Positions 1 through 8,333 are shown, numbered from the stretch's first letter. The stretch: 53,390 nucleotides of DNA from an uncultured archaeon (GCA_937921685.1 CAKZUF010000011.1:1-53390), one strand, 5' to 3'. Numbers and translations: made by a program. Notes: a model not told the origin generated them from the letters alone.

Positions 1-30
1 CTCTCCCTTCTTTGCAGCCTTTGATGACAT
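1..30 (-). CDS. rps3ae: Ribosomal protein S3ae, N-terminal fragment
   Basis: Only the first ten codons lie in the window: an ATG at 30 reading to the left, giving M-S-S-K-A-A-K-K-G-E and running off the edge. The lysine/alanine-rich start suits archaeal S3ae. In many archaea S3ae sits directly downstream of the KEOPS Pcc1 and RecJ-like genes, which is the order here. A TATA-like stretch (CTTAAAATG on the minus strand, about 62-70) lies in front of it. The identity rests mainly on gene order, because too little protein is visible for a sequence-based call. Confidence 0.5.
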   Translation of the reverse strand, partial: MSSKAAKKGE

Positions 31-96
31 CTCTACTCTTCACTGTTTAGCGCCTAATCAACATTTTAAGGCTAACGCAGGCGCGGAGCCATCCAC

Positions 97-357
97 TCAC
101 CGCCCCTCCCTCCTCCTCTCACATATGATGGGCTCCGCGAGTAGAAGTGCCTGTAGAATATCGTCGAGTGTTGAGAGGAGGGTTTGTAGAGGTCTTTCAC
201 TGCTTGCGACCTTATAAACCAACTCCTCACCCCTTCTCTCCACGCTGAGACTTAGGTATGGGGGGAGGGGGTGGTTGTCGGGGGCGAGTGACCGCTCCGC
301 CATCTCTGCCTCGGCTTGGCTGCAAAACCTTATAACAAGAACAGCCTCGTGCCTCAA
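97..357 (-). CDS. pcc1: KEOPS complex subunit Pcc1
   Basis: This 86-residue protein has the size and layout of Pcc1, the small dimerisation subunit of the KEOPS complex, which makes the universal t6A37 modification of ANN-decoding tRNAs. Family hallmarks visible are an initial hydrophobic strand, an A-E-x-A-E-R-S-L-A-P-D-N segment at about residues 16-28, and a C-terminal helix with T-L-x-D-I-L-Q-A-L. The start ATG overlaps the end of the RecJ-like gene by four bases, so the two are probably co-transcribed. A low-similarity family, so the context adds to the call. Confidence 0.82.
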   Translation of the reverse strand: MRHEAVLVIRFCSQAEAEMAERSLAPDNHPLPPYLSLSVERRGEELVYKVASSERPLQTLLSTLDDILQALLLAEPIICERRREGR

Positions 358-1814
358 GAATTATCATCCAGCGTTATCTGAGCCCTCACTTGGGAGAGGG
401 TCTCGCCGATAAGTCGGTCGACCTCGAGCAGAAAAAGTGTAAGCCTATCTGCCGGTATCTCAGCCCCAGCCGCTATCCTATGACCACCCCCTCGCCCAGC
501 AAACTTTGAGGCAGCCTCCCTCATAACTAAGCCCAGATTCACGCCTTTAGAGACTAGTTTGGGTGAGGCGCGGGCTGAGACCTTGACAATACCGCCTTCC
601 TGGCCTACGACTATTAGGGGCTTATCAGCCGGTATGAGTTTTGAGGACGAGAGGATCGAGGCCACGGAGCTTACCTGCCGGACATCTATCTCCGGCCCCA
701 CCCGTAGGACCATTATGTGATACATCTGTTCCAGATTTTTTGATGCGAAGTCAAGGCTCTTCTTCAGCATTGCCCTGTATTGTTCTACGACTCTCTGCGC
801 CTCTTTGAGGACCCAGCCCCTATAACCCATGGCAACCGCGACTCCGAGCCAGGAATTATTCGTCTTACCACAGGCATTGAGAAGCTGTGAGTACTCCCTA
901 GCATCCCTAAGACCTGAGGAGGGGCTCTCGCTCACCAGCTCATACACAGTCCCAATCAAGTCTCTAACCGGCTCTACGGGCTGGTTATTCTTCACAAGAT
1001 ACGAGACTATCGCGTTGTAGAGCTTGCTCTTCTCCTCCTCAGCTAGGTCGGCGATTGTTCGCCACTTATCCCCATCCCGCACCTCTATCCCGGCCTCGAT
1101 GAGGAGTGAGAGGCATGCAGCCTCGTCCCCGCTTAGGCCTGGGAGGTATGGGCTCTGAGAGCTGGCCAATGCCTGGTGTATGGGCTTAGACTCTCTACCA
1201 TAGAGGATGAAGTCTTCCCTGACACTTAGCTGAGACCCCTTGACTGCGTCCGAGACGATCTCCTCATTTAATCCGACTAGTCTCCTCTTCTCCCCCTTGT
1301 CTTGAAGGTCTCCGAGACTCCCAACGACTGCTAATGGGGCATATCTGTGCGGATTAGGGACTATATTCCTCATCACGAGGTATGCAACACCTGCCGCGCT
1401 CACCTCAGACTCTCCGTCTATACCGAAGAGGTGGGGGTTAACGTGCTTCCACCCCTCCTCCACAGCCCTCTGGTCCGGCTGGTGGTGATCAATTATAACG
1501 AGCTTCGCCTCCTTGAATATGCTTCTAAGCTCACCTATACTGCCACCACCCATATCCACTAGGATAATCATTCTGCCATTATGCTCACCCATTACCTCAA
1601 TAAACTCTTCAAGCCTGAAAACACTCCTAGCGATAAACTTGGCTCCGAGGTCTAAGAGCCCACCAGCCACAACCCCAATCGAGGATAATCCATCAGCATC
1701 GTTGTGGCCGGCGACAAGTATCTCCGCGCCGCGGCTCACCTCGTCTAGAATATAGTCCGCAGCCTCCTTGCAGCTGGCATAGAACGCGGCTACGTCCCTG
1801 CTAGAGTCGTCCAT
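354..1814 (-). CDS. RecJ-like DHH/DHHA1 family phosphoesterase
   Basis: A 486-residue archaeal RecJ-like single-strand nuclease or phosphoesterase. The N-terminal DHH domain shows N-D-A-D-G at residues 38-42 and I-D-H-H at 108-111, the metal-binding motifs. The C-terminal DHHA1 substrate-binding domain ends with R-G-G-G-H near residue 440. Relatives in archaea include the GINS-associated nuclease (GAN) and RNA exonucleases of the same fold; sequence alone does not say which. It is the first gene of a minus-strand set with pcc1. The start is the ATG at 1814, just left of a divergent promoter region shared with the MetE-like genes. Confidence 0.9.
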   Translation of the reverse strand: MDDSSRDVAAFYASCKEAADYILDEVSRGAEILVAGHNDADGLSSIGVVAGGLLDLGAKFIARSVFRLEEFIEVMGEHNGRMIILVDMGGGSIGELRSIFKEAKLVIIDHHQPDQRAVEEGWKHVNPHLFGIDGESEVSAAGVAYLVMRNIVPNPHRYAPLAVVGSLGDLQDKGEKRRLVGLNEEIVSDAVKGSQLSVREDFILYGRESKPIHQALASSQSPYLPGLSGDEAACLSLLIEAGIEVRDGDKWRTIADLAEEEKSKLYNAIVSYLVKNNQPVEPVRDLIGTVYELVSESPSSGLRDAREYSQLLNACGKTNNSWLGVAVAMGYRGWVLKEAQRVVEQYRAMLKKSLDFASKNLEQMYHIMVLRVGPEIDVRQVSSVASILSSSKLIPADKPLIVVGQEGGIVKVSARASPKLVSKGVNLGLVMREAASKFAGRGGGHRIAAGAEIPADRLTLFLLEVDRLIGETLSQVRAQITLDDNS

Positions 1815-1907
1815 GATTCAGCACGGTTTATTGTTGGCCGGCTAAGATAAGAGGATTACCTGCGTGTAACGTCTTTATTACGGCTTAGGAGTGGGTGTAT
1901 TTGTGGC

Positions 1908-2879
1908 TTGGTGTTGGAGGTAGAGGCGTGTCACCTGGGCGGTGTGATGCCGAGGTCTGAAGAGCTGATTACGGCTTTTAGGCGGCTGGCGGAGGGAAGA
2001 GAGTCTTACAATACCGTAGTTGATTTGGCGTGGCGGGAGGCCTCCGCGCTCATTGAGATGCAGAGACGAATGGGCATGACCTACATAGTTGAAGGTCAGC
2101 TCCTATGGCACGATATCCTACGGCCCTTCGCCGAACACCTTGAGGGTGTTAAAGTGGGCCCGCTGACGCGGTGGTTTGACAATAACCTCTTCTACAAGAG
2201 GCCGATAATAGTCTCAAACCTCGTGAGAAACACCAGAATCCTTGAGAAATATCTCTTCACAGACTTGTTGAAGGGTGTTAGCTGGAAACTGATTCTCCCG
2301 GAGCCCTACACATTCTACAGCCTCTCAATCAACCAGTCCTATAACAGGTGGGAAGACTTGGTTCTAGACTTTGCAGGGATAATAGTGGAGGAGTTGAGGT
2401 CGCTCGAGGGTTCTGGACCGGCTCTCCTCCAGCTCAGCGCCCCATCTCTCGTCGAGAAGAGGCTTAACGTGGACCAAGTAGAGACTGTGAAAGAGGCGCT
2501 AAGGTTGATAAAGAATGGGTTCAGCGGGCTGCTCATGGTCCACCTCTTCTTCCACGACGCCTCCAATGCTTTTCCATGGATACTCGATGCACCTATCGAC
2601 ATTATGGGAATAGACCCCTTCTCCACAAATCCTGGGCAGATAAGGGGGTACTCCTTCGAGGGTGCCCTAGCGGTTGGATGCATGGATGCGCGGAATAGTT
2701 ATGTTGAGAGTAGCGAGGAGATAAAGGCGATATTGTCCAGTATTGCTGAGTGCGTCAACGCTAAGTCGTATCACTTGACCACCAACACCGACCTCGAGTA
2801 TCTGCCGAGACGTGTGGCGGATGCGAAGATGGAGAGGCTTGCAGCCGCATATAGGCTTCTAAGAGGTGGCATGTCTTGA
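1908..2879 (+). CDS. MetE-like protein lacking the zinc-ligand pattern
   Basis: A 323-residue TIM-barrel protein related to cobalamin-independent methionine synthase. It is the first of a tandem pair and is translationally coupled to the next gene (TTG-ATG overlapping the TGA at 2877-2879). Where catalytic MetE has a His-x-Cys zinc pair, this protein has H-L-F-F-H-D, and the later zinc cysteine is replaced within a T-N-T-D-L-E-Y-L-P segment, so it probably cannot hold the catalytic zinc. It may bind the methyl donor or act as a partner of the next protein. The TTG at 1908 opens the frame; the ATG at 1947 (residue 14, M-P-R-S-E) is an equally possible start. Confidence 0.75.
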   Translation: MVLEVEACHLGGVMPRSEELITAFRRLAEGRESYNTVVDLAWREASALIEMQRRMGMTYIVEGQLLWHDILRPFAEHLEGVKVGPLTRWFDNNLFYKRPIIVSNLVRNTRILEKYLFTDLLKGVSWKLILPEPYTFYSLSINQSYNRWEDLVLDFAGIIVEELRSLEGSGPALLQLSAPSLVEKRLNVDQVETVKEALRLIKNGFSGLLMVHLFFHDASNAFPWILDAPIDIMGIDPFSTNPGQIRGYSFEGALAVGCMDARNSYVESSEEIKAILSSIAECVNAKSYHLTTNTDLEYLPRRVADAKMERLAAAYRLLRGGMS

Positions 2880-3994
2880 TGCTTTTCCCCACGCAGGAGG
2901 TTGGCAGCCTCATGAGGGCCCCTTTCCTGCGGAAGAGGCTCGATGAGGTTGTGATATCTGAGGCGGAGTACTGGGGGAGGATGTTGGGCGTAGAGGGGTA
3001 TGAGGTACTGGTGGATAAGCTTAGAAGAAAAGAGTATGCACCGGAGGAGCTGCGGGATTGGGCCTCGCTCTATGCTATACGCCTCCATGAGGCTGCTGGG
3101 CTGGACGTGGTTTGGGATGGTGAGCAGAGAAGGATCGAGATGTATGAACACGCCCTTAGACAAGTAAGGGGTGTAGAGTTTCTCGGAAAGGTGAAGGTCT
3201 GGGATGCCGAGACATACAATAAGGCGGCGATAAGGTCAAAGCCTCAACTGGTTGAGAACAGCTACATTTCAGAGTTCCTATTCGCGAAGAGACACGCGCG
3301 CCGGGAGCTCAAGGTACCCATAACTGGGCCATACACCCTAGCTGACTGGAGCTTCGACGAGTACTATATAGCAAAAGCTAGACCTTCTGAAAGCCTAGTA
3401 GAGAGGAAGAGAGAGGCGAGGAGAGAGATGGTGTTTGATCTGGCCAAGGAGGTGGTGAGGCCTGTGGTGCTGTCGCTTGTCGAGAATGGTGCCTATAGGA
3501 TCCAGATTGACGAGCCTGCCGCCACAACTAAGCCGGGAGAGGTAAGCCTATTCGTGGAGGCGTTTAATGAGCTGGTAAGGGGGGTCAACGCGCGCTTCAC
3601 AATTCACATCTGCTACAGCGACTATCGCTTACTATTCCCACATATACTTGAAGCCAAGACACATGAGCTCTCGATTGAATGTGCGAATAGAGACACGGTA
3701 AGGCCGGGGCATAGTGAGAGGCCCGGCTACCAGGTCCTGAAGCTCTTTAAGGAATACTCGGCGAATTTTATGATTGCCCCCGGCGTGATAGATGTACACT
3801 CCGATTACGTGGAGCCTCCGGAGCTGGTGAGGGATAGGCTCCTCTATGCCGCTAAAGTTCTTGATGACCCGTCGCAGATTATAGCTTGTAACGACTGCGG
3901 CTTAAGAACTAGGAGATGGGATGTTGCCTTCAGGAAGGAGAAAAGCTTAGTTGAGGGCGCTAGGCTCGCTCGAGAGGCTATCGAGAGATGCTAA
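2879..3994 (+). CDS. metE: Methionine synthase, MetE C-terminal (core-MetE) type
   Basis: A protein of about 371 residues covering only the catalytic C-terminal half of MetE, as is usual in archaea. It transfers a methyl group to homocysteine to make methionine. The zinc site is visible: H-I-C near residue 230, an acidic residue and Cys in S-I-E-C-A-N, and I-A-C-N-D-C-G near 340. The N-terminal Q-E-V-G-S-L-M-R is also typical. Archaeal core-MetE enzymes may use methylcobamide or methyl-corrinoid proteins instead of methylfolate; the donor here is unknown. I chose the ATG at 2879; a TTG lies directly before it. Confidence 0.88.
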   Translation: MLFPTQEVGSLMRAPFLRKRLDEVVISEAEYWGRMLGVEGYEVLVDKLRRKEYAPEELRDWASLYAIRLHEAAGLDVVWDGEQRRIEMYEHALRQVRGVEFLGKVKVWDAETYNKAAIRSKPQLVENSYISEFLFAKRHARRELKVPITGPYTLADWSFDEYYIAKARPSESLVERKREARREMVFDLAKEVVRPVVLSLVENGAYRIQIDEPAATTKPGEVSLFVEAFNELVRGVNARFTIHICYSDYRLLFPHILEAKTHELSIECANRDTVRPGHSERPGYQVLKLFKEYSANFMIAPGVIDVHSDYVEPPELVRDRLLYAAKVLDDPSQIIACNDCGLRTRRWDVAFRKEKSLVEGARLAREAIERC

Positions 3995-3995
3995 G

Positions 3996-4478
3996 CTATT
4001 TCTTGCTAGACTCCTTTGCAGCAGCTTCAGCAGCCTTTCTGACAACACCTACCGGCCCGGTCTTCCGTCCCGTAGTCCTGGTTCTCTGCCCTCTAACCTT
4101 TAGGCCGAGAGAGTGTCGGACTCCTCTCCAAGACTTTATCCTCATCTCCCGCTGAATATCCTCTTTTATCGCCAAGTCAAGATCAGCGCCTATCAGGTGG
4201 AGGTCTTTTCCACTCTGAGGGTCCCGCCTCCTATTATACATCCAAGATGGAATACCATACTTTGCCGGATTCCTGACGCAGTCTTCAATCATTGCTAGTT
4301 GCTGGTCAGTTAGCTGTCCAAGCCTGAGCTCTGGGTCGATGCCGAGTGCTCTCGCAACGGCGTATCCGAGCGGTATCCCCACCCCCTTGATCCCAGCGAG
4401 TGCGTAGGGTATCTTTTTCCCGCCATCCAGGTCGACGTTGAGCAGCCTGACAATTAGTCTGAGCTCCTGCTGGGCCAT
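3996..4478 (-). CDS. rps13: 30S ribosomal protein S13
   Basis: A 160-residue S13, a head protein of the small subunit that contacts tRNA and the S19/L5 bridge. Family marks are the I-V-R-L-L-N-V-D-L-D-G start, G-I-K-G-V-G-I near residue 28 (the helix-hairpin-helix region), and a basic tail with S-W-R-G-V-R-H-S-L-G-L-K-V-R-G-Q-R-T-R-T-T-G. The length, with its lysine-rich C-terminal extension, fits archaeal S13. It stands alone, away from its usual S4/S11 partners. A TATA-like CTTTATTTAG at 4501-4510 lies about 27 bases before the ATG, so the message is probably leaderless. Confidence 0.97.
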   Translation of the reverse strand: MAQQELRLIVRLLNVDLDGGKKIPYALAGIKGVGIPLGYAVARALGIDPELRLGQLTDQQLAMIEDCVRNPAKYGIPSWMYNRRRDPQSGKDLHLIGADLDLAIKEDIQREMRIKSWRGVRHSLGLKVRGQRTRTTGRKTGPVGVVRKAAEAAAKESSKK

Positions 4479-4500
4479 CTAAAAAAATGTTGGGGCTGTT

Positions 4501-4510
4501 CTAAATAAAG
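4501..4510. promoter_or_regulatory. Shared TATA-like element between rps13 and the proteasome gene
   Basis: CTAAATAAAG reads as a TATA-like box on both strands. On the minus strand it sits about 27 bases before the rps13 ATG. On the plus strand it sits about 35 bases before the proteasome ATG at 4540, leaving a leader of roughly nine bases. No other clear box is present in the 61-base gap. Confidence 0.5.
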
Positions 4511-4539
4511 GTGGCTCTAGGCGGGGCGGCGGATAGAGA

Positions 4540-5181
4540 ATGGTTAAAAAGTTGAGCTTTCCATTAATGGTTGTGCAGCAAGGATACTACATCATCCCAG
4601 GAGCCACTACTGTGGGGATAAAGGGTGCCGACAGTGTCGTCCTAGCCTCTGAGAAGAGGCTGTCCTATGGCAACTTCGTCGTCTCTAAGAATGCTCAGAA
4701 GGTGTTCCAATTGACCAAAAACGCGGGAGCGGCCTGCGCCGGATTGGTCTCGGATATGCAGGGCCTCATCAGGGAGGCCAAGGCGCTGATAAACCTTTAC
4801 ATACTGGAGCAGGGGAGGCTCCCATCCGTAAACACGGTCGCAAAGGTCCTATCCACCTATCTATTCGGAAACCGGTTCTTCCCATATTTCACCGAGACGG
4901 TTGTGGGCGGCGTCGACTCTACCGGCCCCCACATATACGTTCTAGACCCACTTGGCTCCGTGATTGAAGATGATTATACAGCAGTTGGCAGTGGTGCGGA
5001 GATAGCCGCTGGCGTTCTTGAGACCTGGTTCAAGCCGGGGGCCAGGTCTGAGGAGATAAGCGAGCTAGCCGTGAAGGCGGTCAGGGCGGGGGCCACACGC
5101 GACGCGGCCAGTGGAAATGGGATAGACATACTCGTGATCGGCCGGTCTGGAGTCATTAGGATGGAGACGATCCAGTTCTAG
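4540..5181 (+). CDS. psmB: Proteasome beta subunit, probably the non-catalytic paralogue
   Basis: A 213-residue subunit of the 20S proteasome core. The Ntn-hydrolase fold is clear: G-A-T-T-V-G-I at 21-27, A-S-E-K-R-L-S-Y-G at 36-44, Q-K-V-F-Q at 53-57 and G-S-G at about 148. Aligned to active subunits (G-T-T-T-V-G), the catalytic Thr1 is Ala22, while the equivalents of Glu17 (Glu38) and Lys33 (Lys54) are kept. Crenarchaeal genomes carry a second beta type with a similar altered start (P-A-T-A-V-G) beside a catalytic one, and A-S-E-x-R-L-S-Y-G resembles that type. The catalytic paralogue should be elsewhere in the genome. Confidence 0.9.
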   Translation: MVKKLSFPLMVVQQGYYIIPGATTVGIKGADSVVLASEKRLSYGNFVVSKNAQKVFQLTKNAGAACAGLVSDMQGLIREAKALINLYILEQGRLPSVNTVAKVLSTYLFGNRFFPYFTETVVGGVDSTGPHIYVLDPLGSVIEDDYTAVGSGAEIAAGVLETWFKPGARSEEISELAVKAVRAGATRDAASGNGIDILVIGRSGVIRMETIQF

Positions 5182-5223
5182 CCCCTAAGATTTTGGGCTT
5201 AGGGGGGTTCTGGGCTTAGGGGG
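5182..5223. repeat. Inverted and direct repeat after the proteasome gene
   Basis: CCCCTAAG (5182-5189) can pair with CTTAGGGG (5198-5205) across an eight-base loop, starting one base after the proteasome stop codon. A second copy of GGGCTTAGGGGG follows at about 5212-5223. This may be an RNA 3' end hairpin or a protein-binding site. Archaeal terminators normally need only a T-run, which is not present here. Confidence 0.35.
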
Positions 5224-5314
5224 TGGATAATTTAAGAAGCATGGCTTCTCCAAGTCTTTTAGGCGTCCTTGGGTGGGAATAGATTAATGAGGGAGTATAA
5301 CGCCGTAATATTTG

Positions 5315-6055
5315 ATGAATCTTAACAAAATGCAGCTCCGCCTCCTACTCTATCTCTACGAGAGGAACGGCTTCAGTAATGGAGTCCAGGTCACAACGCC
5401 TGCCCTCGCAAGGTTCCTCAACACATCTCAACAGTCCGCCTCCCGCATCATGATAAAGATGGAGAGGGAAGGGTTTATTGAAAGGCGGATGGTTGGTAGG
5501 TCGTGTTATGTGAGGTTGACAGAGAAATCCATCAATGAGCTCTCTGAACTGTATGCAGAGCTGAAGAGGATAATTGAGAAGCCTGTCGAGGTGATGCTTG
5601 AGGGCAGGGTCTTCAGCGGAATGGGGGAGGGTGCATACTACATCTCCCTGCCCTGGTACAGGGACCAGATAAGAAAGAAGCTGGGGTTTGACCCGTACCC
5701 AGGGACGCTTAACGTGAATCTGTTGTCATGGGACTCGATCCAGAATAGGAGACTTGTCAGCAGATATGCCGACATATTGATAGAGGGGTTCAGGGACAAG
5801 AACCGGAGCTATGGAGGAGCACGGGCAATACTCGCGTCCTTCAACAACTCCGACCTCTGCGCGATCCTATACATCGAGAGGACGCATTATGGCGAAAACG
5901 TCATAGAGTTGATCTCTCCTGTTTATCTGCGTGGTAAGTATGGGCTGTCGGATGGTGATAAGGTTAAGGTAACCGTAACACTCCCCACAGTCAATCTCTC
6001 GGCTACTGGACAGGTTTCCCACGAAGATAAGGGTCAAATTCTGCCTAAAACCTGA
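5315..6055 (+). CDS. ribK: CTP-dependent riboflavin kinase with N-terminal winged helix
   Basis: An archaeal riboflavin kinase (former DUF120) of about 246 residues that makes FMN from riboflavin using CTP. Residues 1-70 form a winged-helix DNA-binding domain (T-P-A-L-A-R-F-L, then S-Q-Q-S-A-S-R-I, then G-F-I-E-R-R). The kinase domain begins with G-R-V-F-S-G-M-G-E-G-A-Y-Y near residue 98 and contains F-D-P-Y-P-G-T-L-N-V-N-L, the nucleotide/flavin-binding signature. The winged helix may let it regulate flavin genes, as in other RbkR-type fusions. The ATG at 5315 is preferred over the TTG three bases earlier. Confidence 0.9.
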   Translation: MNLNKMQLRLLLYLYERNGFSNGVQVTTPALARFLNTSQQSASRIMIKMEREGFIERRMVGRSCYVRLTEKSINELSELYAELKRIIEKPVEVMLEGRVFSGMGEGAYYISLPWYRDQIRKKLGFDPYPGTLNVNLLSWDSIQNRRLVSRYADILIEGFRDKNRSYGGARAILASFNNSDLCAILYIERTHYGENVIELISPVYLRGKYGLSDGDKVKVTVTLPTVNLSATGQVSHEDKGQILPKT

Positions 6056-6065
6056 ATTCCACGAG

Positions 6066-6704
6066 TTGTCCGAGGCTTTCCAGAAGGCTGTTGAATGGGT
6101 GCGTCAACAATCTAAAGAGGGGAAGAGAATCGCAGACATTCAAGCATCATTCCCTACCTTTAAGGACAGCAACCTAACTATCAACAGGGTTCTCTCCAAC
6201 AACCCACTTCTTCTCGGATACTTTGACGAGAAGTTGAAACTGAAGATTAATGAACGGGTCATAAGGGCCGCTACACTGGTAGCTAAGCTGCGGGGACTTG
6301 ACGTCTTTGTCTCCCCGCCCGAGATTAGGATTGTGAGGGATGGGATGCTCCATGGATTGTTGAGGGAGGATGGCTTCGCTGCCTGCGACCCAAATCTTTT
6401 CAGAGATATCGCAGTAAAGATTTATGGGATAGGAGGGTCTCCAGACCATGAGGTCCCTGTGAAGGATAGCTGGCTTGACTCGTTGGCGCGGCTCCTCTCG
6501 GATAGAGGTTTTGTGGAGACGGTCTTCTTCGCCGCCCTCGTAATACTGTTGCCGCCTACGCTCGCAGCCATCTCCCTCCTAATCACCCCCTCAAGGTTCG
6601 TGCCAGACCCGGTCAGGCTGGGGATCAGCATAATCATTCTACTGGCAGCGCTCTATCTTGCCCGGCTCTATATCAGAGAAAACCTTAGGCAGCGGCAGCA
6701 GTAG
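6066..6704 (+). CDS. Unrecognised protein with two C-terminal membrane segments
   Basis: A 212-residue protein that I do not recognise. The first ~145 residues are soluble and look helical, perhaps with a winged-helix-like start (A-D-I-Q-A-S-F-P-T-F-K-D-S-N). Two hydrophobic segments follow, about 150-176 and 184-202, joined by a short P-S-R-F-V-P-D loop, and a basic tail ends the protein. It follows ribK by ten bases on the same strand and is likely co-transcribed. The start is TTG; no ATG is near. Confidence 0.6.
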   Translation: MSEAFQKAVEWVRQQSKEGKRIADIQASFPTFKDSNLTINRVLSNNPLLLGYFDEKLKLKINERVIRAATLVAKLRGLDVFVSPPEIRIVRDGMLHGLLREDGFAACDPNLFRDIAVKIYGIGGSPDHEVPVKDSWLDSLARLLSDRGFVETVFFAALVILLPPTLAAISLLITPSRFVPDPVRLGISIIILLAALYLARLYIRENLRQRQQ

Positions 6705-6716
6705 CCCCTCTGGGGA

Positions 6717-7070
6717 TTAAAACACTAGGTCCGGTTTTCTCGCCGCTTTAGCGTAGTCTTCTCGGGCTGGGTTGAATACGTCGAGTGCGAGGGCCTCCTC
6801 TGTGCCGGTGTTTATCACCTCGTGCAGCTCCCAAGGCTCAATGAGGTAGGAATCGCCCTCCCTCAGGATATTTTCGCCCCGCTCTGTCTTGAAGAGTAGA
6901 GAGCCTCTCAGTACAACGCCGGCCTGAAGGTGTGGATGGTTATGCCTCGGCACGACCGAGCCCGGTAAAATCCGCACCAGCATGAGCATGATGGAGGGGT
7001 GGTGGGCTAGGATGGAGCGGTAGACGCCAGGGAATAATTCATCCCATACCCTGTTTAGCCAGATCTCCAC
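6717..7070 (-). CDS. Small cupin-domain protein
   Basis: A single-domain cupin of 117 residues. Motif 1 is R-H-N-H-P-H-L-Q-A-G-V-V-L-R-G (about 42-56), with two or three metal-ligand histidines; the usual glutamate position is occupied by Gln. Motif 2 is E-G-D-S-Y-L-I-E-P-W-E-L-H-E-V (about 70-84), supplying the last histidine. Such small cupins are sugar isomerases, dioxygenases or sensor domains; nothing here separates these. It converges on the preceding gene with a 12-base gap. Confidence 0.85.
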   Translation of the reverse strand: MEIWLNRVWDELFPGVYRSILAHHPSIMLMLVRILPGSVVPRHNHPHLQAGVVLRGSLLFKTERGENILREGDSYLIEPWELHEVINTGTEEALALDVFNPAREDYAKAARKPDLVF

Positions 7071-7142
7071 GGATTCGTATGTGGAGTGGGGCCTATTTCA
7101 ATCTAGAGGCAGTAGACTCTACGGTATTTTGGGTCTCACCCC

Positions 7143-8291
7143 TCAGCTGCGGACTAGCTCTTTCACAATCTTTGTCAAGACATCGAGGGGTGCGTCCGTC
7201 TTTACGGCGGAGGGGTCGTAGTGGGTGGGGGAGGCGCGGTAGCCCACCTCCTTAAGCCTCTCTATCACGTGTTTTGTCTTCGGGGGTGAGGTCCGGGCGC
7301 GCCTAGAAACCTCAGAGAGCTGGAAGGACCATGGAATGTCATCCACCTCCTCTGCAACAGTCTTCACGATCTTTATGGCCTCACTGTATGTTGGGTCGGA
7401 CGCATGCCTTGAGTTTAGGATTCTTTCGACGAGGCCTTTATCGTGAAGCAACCCCGTCCAGACAGGACCTATGAGGGTGTTAGGGTTGCCGCATATGCCG
7501 CATTTCTCCCGCCACTCTGACACGTCACTCATTACAGAGGTGTTTAGACAGTATTTACAGTGAATGAGGTATCTCACCTGAGACCTGGCGTGATAAGCCC
7601 TACGTTTCCCCCTCTCCACCCGCAGAAACACTCTGACGAAGTGTCTGTAGGCGATTGAGAGGACAGGCTCGGCTCCTAGGCTCAGCCGCGAAGCAGTCAT
7701 TACAGCGAAGCCGGCTAGTGCCCTGATTGCGGTCTCTTTGTAGAAGTTTGTCTTTACAAGTGTTAGACCGTATTTCCAGTATGCTGTGCGTCGCGATGAG
7801 CCTGAGAGAGCTGCAAGATCTGTGGCGGAAACCCCTAACAGCCCCCGCCTCTCAGTTGCCCTAAACCCGTTCTCAAGAAATCTCACAGGAGAGCCGAACG
7901 GGTCAATGTCTACGTAGCCGGCCCGCCCCTCAACCGCCAATCTGGATAGGAGCAGGTTTGCGTCTAGATGCTCGATCCTCATCCTCTCAACCAGACCGTT
8001 CCGCTCCCTGTTAATTTCGCTGAGCCTGACCGCCCACTGCGAAATATCGCCAGCCAACCCCTCCGACACAGAGCCGGATTCTAGGAGCAGCCTGATAATC
8101 CGGGCCCCAGTTCCAGCGAGAGGCTCAGCAGCCAGACCACAAGTCCTACCCGAAAAATAAGCGCCCACCAAGATGACTGCCAGATCCCTCGAGACCTTTG
8201 AGAGGGGGTTGTAGAATGCTGGGAGTTTGGTCGTTGCTTGGGCCTCCCGCGTCTCTGGAACGACGAGCTCTGCTAAACCCTCCCTAACAAT
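7143..8291 (-). CDS. trm1: tRNA (guanine-26 N2) dimethyltransferase Trm1
   Basis: Trm1 uses S-adenosylmethionine to methylate G26 of tRNAs. A TTG at 8171 would drop the conserved first 40 residues. Upstream in the same frame are V-R-E-G-L-A-E-L-V-V-P-E, then F-Y-N-P and R-D-L-A-V, all family hallmarks. No ATG, GTG or TTG lies between the THEP1 stop (8334-8336) and V-R-E-G, so the best start is an ATT at 8289-8291, giving 382 residues, the usual length. Also visible: D-I-D-P-F-G-S-P (catalytic loop), a four-cysteine zinc site (C-K-Y-C ... C-G-I-C) and a C-terminal winged-helix-like domain. Third gene of the glyS-THEP1-trm1 set. Confidence 0.85.
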   Translation of the reverse strand: MVREGLAELVVPETREAQATTKLPAFYNPLSKVSRDLAVILVGAYFSGRTCGLAAEPLAGTGARIIRLLLESGSVSEGLAGDISQWAVRLSEINRERNGLVERMRIEHLDANLLLSRLAVEGRAGYVDIDPFGSPVRFLENGFRATERRGLLGVSATDLAALSGSSRRTAYWKYGLTLVKTNFYKETAIRALAGFAVMTASRLSLGAEPVLSIAYRHFVRVFLRVERGKRRAYHARSQVRYLIHCKYCLNTSVMSDVSEWREKCGICGNPNTLIGPVWTGLLHDKGLVERILNSRHASDPTYSEAIKIVKTVAEEVDDIPWSFQLSEVSRRARTSPPKTKHVIERLKEVGYRASPTHYDPSAVKTDAPLDVLTKIVKELVRS

Positions 8292-8333
8292 CTTTACCGG
8301 GAAAGGTAGTGGGGGAGCTGTCTCCGACCCACC

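Noticed and set aside
5182..5223. Possible short regularly spaced repeats after the proteasome gene
   Set aside because: Only two copies of a 12-base G-rich unit, with no spacer regularity, so not a CRISPR array.
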